Source: Solen grandis
Lineage: Eukaryota > Mollusca > Bivalvia > Adapedonta > Solenidae
Direction: 5' to 3'
DNA: 64,000 nucleotides
NCBI GenBank assembly: GCA_021229015.1
Contig: CM037778.1
Location: forward strand, 85,402,322-85,466,321
Below, one piece after another: positions 32,855 through 44,805 of the stretch. The notes under the pieces are model-generated. The model did not search any database and had not been told where the DNA came from. It saw nothing but the letters and a program-made list of their open reading frames with translations. Position 1 is the stretch's first letter. The number at the start of each line of letters is the position of its first letter. Position numbers and translations under genes: made by a program.

Positions 32855-34970
32855 AAGAAATCCAGATTCTTAAGGGTCTTCAGAGACTCATGTTTGATTA
32901 ATCTAATGTTTAGAACATTTTATAGAGAAACATGTTACTTAAAGTATTTGTTTGCCAGACATATACCATGTTCAGGTGTAATTTATGGCATAGTATGTTA
33001 TATTTGTTCAAGATTTTTTTCACATTCCACTGTTTAACTTTCAAAAGGACACGGCACGATCCTCGAACAATTGTTAATTACCTTAAAATGCGCATGCAAA
33101 TAAAAAAAATATGAAAATACCGCTGATAAGGTGCATGTATTGTATTTTGTCACTGAGGTAAAAACTATGTAAAAGCCCCACGAAGTATATTCATTAGGGG
33201 AGTTCATTTCCCATTGTACTGTTATTTTCGTTCAATACTGCCTACAGCTTACCACACATTTCCCGTTCACTGTTAATTCTCGTGAGTATGTCAGGACATT
33301 GCAGTTGATACCTATCAAATAAATACCCCATAATTAATGAGTTTTCTCAAATTGGGGTGATTAGGCGGCACGTTTCAAGTTTCTTTTGGTGTGCATAATT
33401 TGCAACAACAAAGGCCGTGTATTGTTCCAGTGTTCAGAAATTGACAGTCTTGTTAGCACACCATTTCATCTTATAGCTACAACCTATTTAGTTAGACCTG
33501 ACCTTATTCCTCTCATAGAAAAACGATATTAACAAAAAATCTTCCAGTGTTCTGCATAATAAAATGTTTATGTCATAAGAATAGTAAAAACACGCGACTG
33601 CCAGCAATGAAACAAAGAATACTACTCTAGTATTACTCAAGATAAAATATTTGTCCTTACATCGGTCGTGTCGGTTTGCAAAACCTTTAAGTCTCTATTA
33701 CATGGATTTACTGTCCGATTTATTTGGCTCGTGTTCGGTGTTTAGACGCATTACGTCAGTTCCTTGTCACCATGGAAACAGTGCTTCTTTACAGATACGC
33801 AAATAGCTGCCGTTGTCTTCAGTATTGCGTATCAATATATCAGACAAATAACTCATATTTTTTGTGTATGAATTTATATGTTAAACGTAGAGAGATATAG
33901 TGTATGTAAATGAAAATATTTTCAAGGTAACATTTATACTTTTATACAGTGTAACAAATTTCTTATGCTACCACTTTCCCGATTTGGCAGAGCCTAGTCT
34001 TGAGGTCATTCGTTTCATGAAAATTCGCGAGTAGTAGACTAAGAAGTAGTAGTAGTGTTAGCAGCAGCAGTAGTAGTAGAAAAGGTAGCTTTTCTTAGCG
34101 ACTGTTTAAGTGCATTATGTCTTAATAGATTATTACACTAGCAACTGTAAGTCTGTAATTACAGAAATGCATCAAACTGAAACACATCATAATTAAATAC
34201 AAAATATTTAACACTTAATTATTTCCAAATATGAACAAGTATTCTTTCTTGAATAGTCTTCACTACTTCCTCTACTCGTGTATCTGATTCATAACAGGTT
34301 GCCCTTCACGTGGTACTATTAATCTGATGCCGAGAATTAATCTAAAGGCAAACGGCCCTGAATTTGCGCTCATTAATTAACCTCTCGTGTGCATTTAATT
34401 ATTTGATAGCAAACTGATTGATAAACGCGTATTTATCGGTGCATACTTTGATAGGTTTTTGTTAAATCTTCAGCGACTTACCTCTAATCTGTATCAGACC
34501 TGATAAGCTCAAATGCTGAATCCTTTGAGAGTTCTACAAGTCTTCCTTTTATGAATCTACTCAATTGTGATGTTTCACAAAAAATATTAGTTATCCCTCA
34601 GAATCCGTACCACAGCATTTTTGAAAACTTTGATGAACTGGATAATATTGTTATTGTATTAGAACATGTTCACAAACATTGGATTCCTATTTTTTTTTCC
34701 CAAAAAAGAAAAAGGATTGCAAGTCTCAAATTGAAAGACTTTTCGTGAAGAAGGGCTGCCGTTGCGAGAAGGACATTCTGAGAACAATGATAAATGTGGT
34801 CCAGGTTTGGTCGGCGTTTGTTTATTAATAAAATTTTATTATGTTAGAACTTTTATAATAGCACAGTCACAGATACATTCCTTATCCTTTCGTCGTCGAA
34901 ATTTTCAAAATGGGGGAGGAGGATTTGTAATGAGAGACTTTCTTTGATGCAGGGTTTGTTTAACCAGCCC
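32855..34970. other. Intronic DNA, nothing recognised
   Basis: A short AGC/TAG-rich run lies near 34045-34080. The chance frames here overlap on different strands. No repeat family is assigned. Confidence 0.4.
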
Positions 34971-35100
34971 TTTACTTCATATAGACTCATTTTTTTGCAT
35001 TGGCAAACAGAGCAGACCCAGATCAGACTGCTCCTATAGTTACTGAGCTGCCTGATCAGGGTCTCCTCTGTTTGCTCATACAACAATGTAGCTCAGTCCC
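34971..35100 (+). repeat. Fragment of a dispersed repeat (second copy near 47.35 kb)
   Basis: CCCTTTACTTCATATAGACT, GCATTGGCAAAC, CTCTGTTTGCTCATACA and CAATGTAG occur in the same order at about 47350-47450. The opening resembles the end of TTAA MITE family B, but the interior differs. Confidence 0.6.
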
Positions 35101-35940
35101 TACACATTCCGTGTGGCAAAAACACATTCATGATATCATATACCCTTTAAAATTCAATTCATTAATATTCATTATGTCACGATTTTGTACATGAATATTC
35201 ATACAATAATGGTTTACAATCCGGTCTAGCTTTAACTGCCGTTAGTTTGCTAATTTTACAAAATGACACAGTCGTGAGCGTTAATAGCTTATAGATCAAA
35301 TTCAAACAATGAAACTTGAGATATCAAACTCTCAAAGACGAAACATAAAACAAGTGGTAAACATCGTAAACTGGCACTTAAGGAGACTGGTTCAAGAACA
35401 ATGTACACAGCGTGGTTAATTACACAGATTTAGAGTTTCATAACCTCAATACCAGCTTATTAATACAGAGCATAACTGTTTCTCTTACGGAGAATGGTCG
35501 TCCATTCCTTCTCGTGATGTAACATCTGAATTTGAGAAACCCGGTCCTGTCGATCGGGGTTGTTTTTCTAAACTTCTTTTCATATAATCGTTATTGAAAT
35601 CATGGGATCTTAAACAGAACTTGCGTGATATTGTTTAATACGCTACATGCTACAACATGCTATTAGAGTAAAAGAAATGTTTACTGGCTTCTTTTCTTTC
35701 TTTTTTTCCGTGACCCCTTGATTATATAGGTAAAAAGATAATTTTTGACATAATATGGGGATCATTAAAACATTTTGAGGATGGTTGCGTCATGGTGAGC
35801 CCTGTATTGTAAACTCAATCGTATCGGCTTGTATTGACGACACCAACCTATCTCCTATTTCTGTTCTCTATATATTATGCTTCCTCATTCACTCATTTCT
35901 CGTCTTCTCTCTACTCAGTCGGTCTTATTTATGACTATAC

Positions 35941-36075
35941 TCGAATTCCTTAAATACTTAGCGCTTGTAATTTTAAATTCTTAACTAGGTAGATACGCAT
36001 TTCACCATTCTATTTTTGAAATATTAAATTACATGGCTAAGCTGAAATTAATTATTACCTAAATAACAAATAGTA
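35941..36075. mobile_element. CTTAGCGCT-type MITE, inverted partial copy
   Basis: TCGAATTCCTTAAATACTTA, AATTCTTAACTAGGTAGATA and GGCTAAGCTGAAATTAATTA match the reverse complement of the copy at 26947-27194. The far end is not clear. Confidence 0.65.
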
Positions 36076-36109
36076 AAATAATAACTTTATAGTTTAAACT
36101 TATTGATTT

Positions 36110-36282
36110 TACGTCGATTGAGAAACAAGTTCTTTTTACTTAAACAAATCCTTCTGGGTGATACTGGTTCTTGGATTGGACTAGTACTATGCGCCTGGGA
36201 AGGTTGTAAATCCCAACTGGTTTCGAACCCACAACCTTCGGATCCGCAGACGGATACGTTACCACTGGACCACGGCGCCTTT
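36110..36282 (-). repeat. SINE-III, copy 2 (best head)
   Basis: On the minus strand: GGCGCCGTGGTCCAGTGGTA (box A region), a GTGGGTTCGAAACC B box, then CCAGGCGCATAGTACTAG. The head resembles a tRNA closely enough to mislead a tRNA scan, but the body matches the copies at 20085 and 41558. Confidence 0.75.
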
Positions 36283-37084
36283 GTGTACTATCGAAATGCC
36301 TTGATCTAATGTTCCGAATATAACTTTTATGCAAAATAAATAATTCTAGTTTTGTAAACAGAACACACTATGCTGGGTGGTGTACCCAACGGAAGCACGT
36401 CAAAATATTCGACAACACGTCGAAACGTCTGACATTATTAATTAATAATTCCTAATGGTCGTCTGTTGAACAATTCTGCTTTGTATTTTGTCATCCACCA
36501 AACCAAAACTCCAAACTGAACTTTGGCATAGCTTTATATCAATTCTTTCAGGGATATTGGTTTCAAAACCACTGTCAATAGATTAAGTTTTACCCATGTT
36601 TCGGTGCATAAATGATTATAATCACATCGGGGTGGGTTGTCTTTTGTAACCCTGAATGAATGACTTGTATCCATTGCAAACGCCCATTTCTTTCCATGTC
36701 ATTCGGTTTATCATTTTGAAAAAAACTCCACTTTTCGTTTTAAATAGGGAACAATTATCATTGACTTGTTCCATACACACTCACGTCATCGTATCTTTTA
36801 TGATGGACATTTTGACATATACGAGTACGGTTCATAAAAAAGTGTGGTTTTACCATTTCAAAGAGAAAGAGCTTAATGGTTTTGATATAGACATAATAAC
36901 TTCATCATTAATCTCATATGCGTGTTATTAATAAACGCCAGCGATTTACAAAGTGCAGGACAGTATCAAGTGAAAATATACATTCTTAAAAGAGAAATAA
37001 TATACTTCGTATAATTAGTATCTGGTACTCGTAGACCTTTTTGTGTTTGCCTAACTCCGTCTACACTACGGATTGTTTCCGGGG

Positions 37085-37172
37085 AAGGGGACCTCCATAG
37101 CTGAGCGGGTGAAGTTGTTGACTTCTTATCACTCAGCCCCTAATCGCTATGAGTTCAAATCCCGACATTCTC
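37085..37172 (+). repeat. SINE-II head fragment
   Basis: GACCTCCATAGCTGAGCGGG, TTGTTGACTTC, CACTCAGCCCC and the B-box-like GAGTTCAAATCCC follow the SINE-II head. The body is lost. Confidence 0.65.
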
Positions 37173-37697
37173 ACTATCTTGAATCCGAAGAATACCATAC
37201 ATTTGCAGTTAGCACAATTAATGCGAATAATCAAGCAGCTCCAAGCCCTTATTTTCTTGAAATGTACATACCACTCAAGTTATAGTAACAAAGGGTTTTC
37301 TTCAAGCTGTCGATATATGATAGAAATAACTTTCTCAGAGATGTCCATTAATCGTTGTCTTGTGTCGTTTGTAATCCTTGCAAATTTATATGGCGATTTC
37401 AAAATAAGAACGTTTTGTCTGTAGAAAATCTGCTATTGTAACAAAAACAAAGTTATTATGGATTAATTAAGGTAGATATGGATGAATTTATTTTGAAGAA
37501 AAGCGAATTTTGCATAAGAAAATATTATTTTGAACAGCTTGATTATCATTGTAGTACACTCAAAAAATCTAGCTAGATAATTTTCTTGCATTAAATTCTG
37601 GACACATATTGTAAATTGACCACAGAAATGTCACATACTGTTTTCTTTTACAAAATTCCTCTTAGCCTATACTGGAGCGTGTGCATGGTTAAAAGTT

Positions 37698-37720
37698 GGG
37701 GGTTGGGGGCGGGGGTGGGG
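37698..37720 (+). other. G-quadruplex motif
   Basis: Four runs of 5, 5, 5 and 4 guanines are separated by TT, C and T. Such short loops favour a stable parallel quadruplex. It lies on the sense strand of intron 1. Confidence 0.85.
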
Positions 37721-38104
37721 CAATATGCTTAGTGTGTGAGAGCTACATGTTAATATACATATGTCACATACAAAATTATTTTCGAAATGTATTATTTGCA
37801 GTGTGTAAGCCATATTTAGACCATGTGATGCATGTAACATATAAATGGTTTTATCCTGTACACATATAAGTTACAAATGATAACAAAAATTCGATATCTA
37901 TTCATTAGCATATTTTGATGTCTGTTTCTTAGACAAGCTCGAATGTAATACGCTAAGTCCTGATCCAACCCAGAAACCGTCGAGGAGAATTAGAATAAGA
38001 ACTTATTCTCAGTCGACGTAAGATGAATAAGTTAGATAATAGTGGTTAAGATAACATGAATTATGACCTTCATAATTAACATAACAATATTTGTTCAGCA
38101 ATTA

Positions 38105-38282
38105 AATTCAAACCTGTCTTAAACGGTCAGTCATTGGAACAAGAGAAAGTGACCGCTTAGCAAAGGTGACCGCCAAACGAAGGTTAAATATATAACAAAT
38201 TGCTAGTTCGATTACATTTAAACTGACCGCTAGATGTAGGTTGGCCTCTTAATACAGATGGCCGCTAATACAGGTACATGTA
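38105..38282 (+). mobile_element. TA-flanked MITE (GGTCAGTCA family), copy 4
   Basis: AACCTGTCTTAAACGGTCAG, AGTGACCGCTTAGCAAAGGT and GGCCGCTAATACAGGTACAT preserve the family order. The left end is slightly eroded. Confidence 0.8.
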
Positions 38283-38552
38283 TTAATATTAGAGGAACAA
38301 GAACTCTAAGTATTTAGATATATCTTAGAGCCAACTATGTTTTGTGGAATTCGAGTCGGTGCATATTACTTAAGATTCACTCAAGGGGTAACATTAACTG
38401 CGAATACGTCAGAGGATATCCAAATACAATATATACTGAAGTACAGTATTTTAAAAACTCTTCATTTTGGAAAGATGCCGAATATATTTTCCCCCAAACG
38501 ATATTTGTAGATTTATATGTCCTACTTTTAAATTATTAAAGAAAATACGAGT

Positions 38553-38712
38553 TTAGGTAAGATACCTGTAATGCATCCGCTACATTTCCGACCTCATGAC
38601 CTTTCACGGAGATAACCAAAGTTTCCTAATGTTTCATTAGGGTATCTTGGTTATCTTGGTAGAGGTTAAGTGGTCCGAAATGTGGCGGAACCGTTAAAGG
38701 TATCTTACCTTA
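38553..38712. repeat. 160-base hairpin element
   Basis: TTAGGTAAGATACCT on the left pairs with AGGTATCTTACCTTAA on the right, and matches continue inward (CCGCTACATTTCCGACC with GGTCCGAAATGTGGCGG; GATAACCAAAG with TTGGTTATC). The whole unit folds around about 38632. It is a MITE, or less likely a long hairpin RNA precursor. Confidence 0.7.
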
Positions 38713-39527
38713 AAAGGAGTGAAAAAATGACGCGAACAATGATTTATGCCTGAGGCGTTTTTATAGTCCTTGAGTATATTTCGTCTGCAATCATGACCAA
38801 ACGTTGTGTTAATCTGAATTTGATGAATTTGCTTTCTTCTGATCTCCAGACTATTTCGACAGATAAGCCCAGGATTATTTACATGTAGTGCATATTGTAT
38901 AAACACTTATGTTGACATAACTTGGCTAAATAGGGCCTCCGTTGTTTAAATGGATTTATTTATTTCATGACCGAAAAGATAAAAGACCTGGCGCAAACGT
39001 CCGTGACTATTTCGCACAGAAAGGCACGAACTTTCAAACTCGATACAATGTTGCAAATCTACTGCCTTAATTCAGAAGGGTGTATATTTAAACACAGAGA
39101 CCTTATTGCTTTTTATTCAACAGTTTTTGCTGGTTTATTTGTTATATTTCAGCATGTTGCTCAAGTGATTCGATTCAAGCACGCTTTATTTCGATATTCT
39201 TCTTCTGTGTTGTTTTCTTAGTGTTTTATCGGCTTTATTTTTTATTTGTGTTTATATATTTAAATGAGCTTTAAGACTCTGATATACCACAATAATAAGT
39301 CGTCTCGCTTTACCCAATAAAAAGCCCCCCCCCCCCCTTTTCTCTCTCTCTCTCTCTCTTTCTCCACTCATTCAACTACTTATCCGTATTTCTTCATTGC
39401 TTTTCTTCCATCCATTCGTCCTTTATTACATTTTCTTGCTTTCCGTGCATTCTATTCGCCCTAATGTCACTTTTGTGTATTAATTGTGCCCCCTTACGTT
39501 TGTTTCATGTTCGAATCTCTGTTGTAG

Positions 39528-39641
39528 CGGAAGACGCTGACGGCGGAAACGATCCTGGCTTTAAAGATTTGATAAAGTACTGGAAGAAGCATGGAATTCC
39601 TATCCCAGACGATCTTCTTTCCGACATGGCCGACGAGAAAG
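39528..39641 (+). CDS. Unnamed gene, coding exon 2
   Basis: The exon is bounded by a GTTGTAG acceptor and an AAAG|GTGAGA donor. It joins exon 1 to make an Ala codon (g + cg) and leaves phase 1 for exon 3. Its 37 complete codons read as an acidic start (EDADGGNDPG), then FKDLIKYWKKHGIPIPDDLL and SDMADEK. The amphipathic, well-mixed composition with no stop and correct borders argues for real coding sequence. I do not recognise the domain. Confidence 0.75.
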
Positions 39642-41557
39642 GTGAGACTATATTTTCTGTCCATACATGCCCAATATTATTAAAATATACAAAATATTAA
39701 CAAATAAAACAAGAAATATCTTTGCGACAGGCTTAGTCACTAACTGTACCGGCGGATCGTAATTAATTCCAGTACCAGTTTATGTCTCTGATTTTGCACA
39801 CAATTTTCATGTCCAGTCACATTTGTGAAAAGTAAATAAACCACCCAAGACCATTAGCCAATGAGGACACGGCCCTTTAAGCAGGTGCGCTTAAAATTAA
39901 ATTTCTAATAATTTCTCATTAGTCGAAATCATGCGAAAATGGGTCAATAGCAAAAGCATATAGCTGCCACCGAAAATATGAATACAGTAAATACTAAGTT
40001 TGTAATGGTCTCCACGATGAGACGTATGTGGTCATTGTTCTTGAAGGAAAACAGAGTAATTATGGAAAAATCCACACGTCTGTTCGGGTGACCAGTGTTC
40101 CCTCTAAAATGCCACCAACTGAAAGTCAAAAGGGCTCACATACTCCTTTTTATAATGCAGCCCTTATGTTTTTTTTAAGGACGAATAAGTTGAACATCAT
40201 CGAACAGTGGCCGATTCATTTAAAAAGCGAATTGCGTAACCACTATAATACGCAGGCAAGGAAATTCACGTCGATAGTTAAATTTGTTACATTTTACCGT
40301 CAGTGCGTTTCCTGAAAAGAACTGACGTTAAAGCGTTCTTATCATAATCTGTGAATTATTTGCTGAAACGGCTACCTTTCAGATTATATATGTGATCTTT
40401 GTAATACAATGCTTCAGTCTGACCATATATTATATGCAATTACAATTAATGTCACTTCACAAAGCGGCAGACCTTTGTACGCTGTCCATTTAATAGTCCG
40501 GTATGACGTACACGTTTCTTAAACCTTTTGGCTTTGTTGTAGACATTTGATCTTTTTTCAATTTACAACCCCGAGATCGTACTTACAAAGCACCTGAAGT
40601 CGAAAATATGACAAAATAACAGAAACAGAAATATATAATTTCTGATAAAGTATAAATTTCATTATTTTTACTTTTTTGGTTCTTAATTTTACCTAAAATG
40701 TATATGCCGTTTGTTCTCAGTATTAAGTATTTCAGACAAATTTGAATTTTTAAGACAGGTTCGCCAATTTTTTGTAAAATCAAGCCACTAACAGTGACGT
40801 ATCCAGCCTTTTTCAACTTGTAGGCCCATAGAAGGAGTTCCAAGGATCTGTAAGGGGTTAAGCCGGCAACAAGCGGAGAATGCGCGTTCCAAAGTAAACC
40901 CTTCCGGTTTTGTTGCAAATTTTTGGACTTCTTAAAATATTATTTTTTGACAAACTTGTAGGCCCGGTCATACGGGTCTAGTAATAGCTACGCCATTGAC
41001 TGAACATCACTGGTACAATATATTAATGAACTTGGTTTTCATTTGTGTAAAACGCTGATTAGAAAATGTAAGTATAAAGTAGCAAGCTTGGTTCCATACC
41101 CTCTCAATGCATGCTAATGCAATACATAAAATGTATTCACAAAAAGATAATACTCATTTCATGCGATAAATACTCAGTTCATGTAAATAAAATGTACTCA
41201 GTTCAAGAAAAGTGAACGTATGTTTAGCAAACAATGGAGAATAGTTTATTCTAAATGAGAATATTTCCCTGAACGGTAGTAGTTAAAAGTATTCTAAAGG
41301 GCCTTTAAGCATAAATAAGTTATGGAGACGGTCATATAAATACATAAATATCCCCCCGCCCCCTATCTTCGGTTATTTTACGGAGACGAATTATTGTGAG
41401 AGGCCATAGTAATGCTATTCGTTAAAGTAGCAGCAGACGAAAGTAGAAAATAGTTTGGTAGTACCTAGGTTGAATTAGTGGTGGTAAGAGTAGTAGTTGA
41501 GTTATTGGAAGGAGTGATGGTTGCAGTAGTGGTCAGTGTTGTAGCATAACTTATACT

Positions 41558-41688
41558 ATCTCTCTCGACGGTGACTGGACTGGACCAGTACTTTGCGCCT
41601 GTTAAGGGCATGAAAATTCCTTGCCTCCAACGGGATTCAAACCCACAACCTCGGGTCCGTAGTCAGGTATGCTACCAAGCCCCTTTAT
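41558..41688 (-). repeat. SINE-III, copy 3
   Basis: Minus-strand order GAGGTTGTGGGTTTGAATCC (B box), then AGGCGCAAAGTACTGGTCC and CACCGTCGAGAGAG. The head is damaged. Confidence 0.7.
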
Positions 41689-41707
41689 GGTCGGAGAATA
41701 GAATAAA

Positions 41708-41912
41708 CTTGACTTATTTGAGTTTACCGTCGCTTCGACAGTATTTCAGTCATATAGCGACGTCCAGCTAATTACAGGTGGAGGAAGACCCCGAGTGCAC
41801 GGACGCATCCGGGTAGAACCACCGACCTGCCGCAAGCCAGCTGGAAGGCTTTCTGACGAAAATCAGAATGACCCTGCCGGGATTCGAACCTACGCGGTGA
41901 GGGGCTTCGAAG
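41708..41912 (-). repeat. SINE-II, head-truncated, minus strand
   Basis: It retains the B box (GGTTCGAATCCC), CTTCCAGCTGGCTTGCGGC, GTGCACTCGGGGTCTTCC, TTAGCTGGACGTCGCTATAT, ATGACTGAAATACTGTCGAA and a short (AAGTC) tail. The first half of the head is absent. Confidence 0.85.
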
Positions 41913-42069
41913 AATAGTACATGTAGTAGGAATAATAGTTGTTGAGGAAGAAATAGAAGTGGTTGGAAGAGAGTAGTGGTAGATTTGAAAGGAATATAGA
42001 CAGCAGATGGTTGCAGCATCCACTGAATTACCCCACACATTTACATAAACATTTTACAATTGATTCCAG

Positions 42070-42413
42070 TCAAACAAGCGGCGGCTCGGGGAAAGGGTCG
42101 GAGACGGTCAAAAGAACTCGAAGACCTTCATCTGTGTGCTTCTACTGGCAAGTTTAACCTGGAAAGAATTGACTCTAACGAGCACCTTAATGAAGTCACC
42201 CATCACAAGGCTCCACCTGCAAAGAAGTCCGTTAGTCGTATGCAATCTGACTCCCACCTTCTCTCTAGTGGTTTCCGCAGAGCTAAGGGTGGGTCCTTGA
42301 AAAAGGTTGGATCCGGAAATAGTGTTGGAAGTGCAGACCATAGCAACGCCAATGGGTCTTTAAGCCCTGAAACGAAGAAAAAACTAGCGCGTGCGATTTC
42401 CAGCAACAAATGA
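42070..42413 (+). CDS. Unnamed gene, last coding exon
   Basis: After the GATTCCAG acceptor, the first two bases complete a Val codon with the g from exon 2. Then 113 codons run to TGA at 42411-42413. The peptide is strongly basic (ARGKGRRRSKELED), then has a patterned middle (HLCASTGKFNLERI), a Ser/Gly-rich part (GSGNSVGSADHSNANGSL) and a basic end (KKKLARAISSNK). The full protein is 180 residues with no signal peptide or membrane segment. The Arg/Lys cluster suggests a nuclear or nucleic-acid-binding role, but that is inference only. A weak AATAAA lies far downstream at 43836. Confidence 0.8.
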
Positions 42414-42599
42414 AACTGTTATATTGCGAAATATACATTATTTTCTTTTCGATTGTTGATATATATATTTTTTTTTTGTGACGTTGATGTCATTGGGGAA
42501 GAATGTAACATATGAATCATTTAAGAAGGGGTGGGGGCTGCTATCGTACTGAATAGTAAGTTGTACAGAGAATTTCGTAAGCATGAATAATCTATATTA

Positions 42600-42975
42600 T
42601 TCGTCTGAGTTTAACTTGTCCAGAGGTAAATCTGCCCTAAGGTTAACTTAGCCTAATCTAAACTTATCCTTTGGTAAACTTATTCAGAGGTAAACTTGTC
42701 CACAGGTTATCTTACTCTGATCTAAACTTACTCAGTGAGAAACTTACCCTGAGGTAACCCTATTCTGAAGCAAGCTTATCCTGTGGAAAACTAACTCCGT
42801 GGTAAACTTAACCTGAGTTTTACTTACACTGCTCTTAACTTACTCAGTGAGAGATTAACCCTGGGGTAAAACTGTCCTGAAGTAAGCTTATCCTGCGAGG
42901 TAAACTTACCCTACGGTTAACGTACCCTGATCTCAAACTTACTCAGTGAGATACTTACCCCGAGGTAAACTGAAT
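42600..42975. repeat. GGTAAACTTACCCTGA-type minisatellite
   Basis: Degenerate units of about 20-24 bases (GGTAAACTTA, TACCCTGAGG, TACTCAGTGAGA) recur about 15 times just downstream of the stop codon of the unnamed gene. It probably lies in its 3' UTR or flank. Confidence 0.75.
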
Positions 42976-43425
42976 TTATTGAGTAAGGTTGTTAATTCAT
43001 GATAAAGGCATATAGTTTGCATATCTATTGAGCGAATAATTTCAAACTTCAGCAGAGTGATATCAACATTGTATCGTTACCACGACGTCAGTTAAATCAA
43101 CGTCTTTCTGCAAATATCTACATTGTTATAACATTAATTGTATTTCCCAATTTTAACGGCGTGCTCCTGGGTAACCCAACTTAACAGTATCTCAAACATG
43201 AGTTATAATTTCACTGTCTGTATTTCGTTATATTTGTACTATTTACACGATCCATCAAAGATCAATTAATGATAATTTTAAGTCTGAACTCAGAGCGTCA
43301 CTTTTTTTTTTTAATCAACCATGTCTCAATTATTTCCGAACAAGCCTCGTAGTTCTGTTATGTCTGTGATATAAAAAACTGGTAAAAGTTTTGCTCCATG
43401 AATTTCCGTCCATTGTTAAATGCAA

Positions 43426-43601
43426 TACATTCGAACCTGGATTAGCGACCACCTGTATTAAGCGATCAATCACTATTTGGCGGTCAATTTTAATGTTACA
43501 AAACTTTCGGACTGTGTTATATATTTAAACTTCATTTAGTGGTCACCTCTGATAAGCGAGCACTTTCACTTGACTGACCGCTTAAGACAGGTTTGACTGT
43601 A
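43426..43601 (-). mobile_element. TA-flanked MITE (GGTCAGTCA family), copy 5
   Basis: Minus-strand copy ending CAGGTTTGACTGTA on the plus strand, with GACTGACCGCTTAAGACAGG next to that end. Confidence 0.85.
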
Positions 43602-43963
43602 TATTATGTTGATGTACCTAGTATTAATCAAGTTAAGTCTTGCTTCTGGACTTATCGTGTATATTTTGCGTTGTTCCGTGGCAGAAAAAGATAATGTTTG
43701 TGCAAGATGATGGATAACTCGTTACGTTAATTTTGATTAGCCGTTTTTTTGTTGTTGTTTTTTTTCGTTTTTTCTTCTTCTTCTTCTTCATTTAAACAGC
43801 ATGTTAAGATAGTAAGATAAAATGTATTTATAAAAAATAAAAGTTTTGCTTGTATACGTACTTCCTAATTGGTGTTTAACAATATTTTATACGGAGAAGA
43901 AACAACCTATATATTTCATTTAGTCCTCTTTCTTACTTTTCTGTATACAATATGCTGAGAATG

Positions 43964-44164
43964 TTAAGGTAATCCATCCATCATTAATTTATAATCATGC
44001 TTCTTCAAATGCTGAAAAATATTTCAGTGCAGATTCAAGCATCTATTGACTTGGAGTTATAGACTCTTTGCTCATAGTGTATAAAGACTTGCATTTACTG
44101 TAAGATTTCTTTAATCATTTGATTATCCATGTTTACAAATTAATGATGGATGGATTACCTTTAA
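43964..44164 (+). mobile_element. TTAA MITE family C, copy 1
   Basis: Perfect 21-base inverted ends, GGTAATCCATCCATCATTAA with its inverse at 44139-44159, lie between TTAA at 43964-43967 and TTAA at 44161-44164. The interior holds CTTGGAGTTATAGACTCTTT. No coding capacity. Confidence 0.88.
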
Positions 44165-44490
44165 GTTAATGCTTATTTTATTTACGTTTCTATTGAAGCC
44201 ATGTTTATTCAAAATCCACAAATAGAATTTATAGTGTTGTTTTTACCTATGAACTTGTTTTTTTAACTCAGTTTGTCAGAGATGAGTCAAGCGGTGTATG
44301 ACTTGTGTCCCGACTATGAAACATTGGATGTTCTACTCATGTGCAATGTACATAGAAAACGTTGTTTATCATGATTGATCTTGAATGTTATTATTTTAGA
44401 ACAGAATATATGAAAAAAAAATAATTAAAAAAAAAACACAAAGGCTGATATTTGTTTTTGCGTGCAACCATCGACGGATTTGTGACCTGG

Positions 44491-44560
44491 CTGGAATTCC
44501 ATACTTAGCGCTAAGTAATGCTTAAATACTTAGGGGCGAATTACATCAAACTTTGTTTTT
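44491..44560. mobile_element. CTTAGCGCTAAG-type MITE, partial copy
   Basis: CTGGAATTCCATACTTAGCG leads into CTAAGTAATGCTTAAATACT and GGGCGAATTACATCAA, as in the start of the 26947 copy. The other end is not found. Confidence 0.6.
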
Positions 44561-44805
44561 TTTTAAGCTTACTATATTACAACAGACTGATTTACAATCT
44601 GAGTAGGTGGACTCTCTTGGACCAGTGCTGGTGATCATTTGATACATCACCTGGAGCTATCCTTGTTGATATAATGGTCATACTAAGCCATATAAAGTGT
44701 AGATTATTTACAGATGTATGTAGGTGTTAAACAAATAGTTTAAAACAGTTCTGTTGTACATCTTTACGTTGCTATTATTCATTACTTAACAAATTATGTT
44801 AGTTG

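Larger units (their letters stand above)
25277..39527 (+). other. Intron 1 of the unnamed gene (14.25 kb)
   Basis: It begins with GTAATG and ends with a pyrimidine-rich tract and GTTGTAG. It contains SINEs I, II and III, TTAA and TA MITEs, minisatellites and a G-quadruplex motif. Additional exons cannot be excluded; because both known junctions are phase 1, any cassette exon with a length divisible by three would fit. Confidence 0.6.
39642..42069 (+). other. Intron 2 of the unnamed gene
   Basis: It starts GTGAGA and ends GATTCCAG. It carries a SINE-III and a SINE-II copy near its 3' end. Frames inside (for example 40583-40918, minus) have no support. Confidence 0.65.

Noticed and set aside
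36225..36282. tRNA gene on the minus strand
   Set aside because: Box A and B are good, but the sequence continues into a body shared by two other copies, so it is a SINE-III head.
39464..39527. Start of exon 2 at the ATG at 39464
   Set aside because: The stretch before 39528 is a pyrimidine-rich acceptor region, and the phase match to exon 1 needs the junction at 39528.
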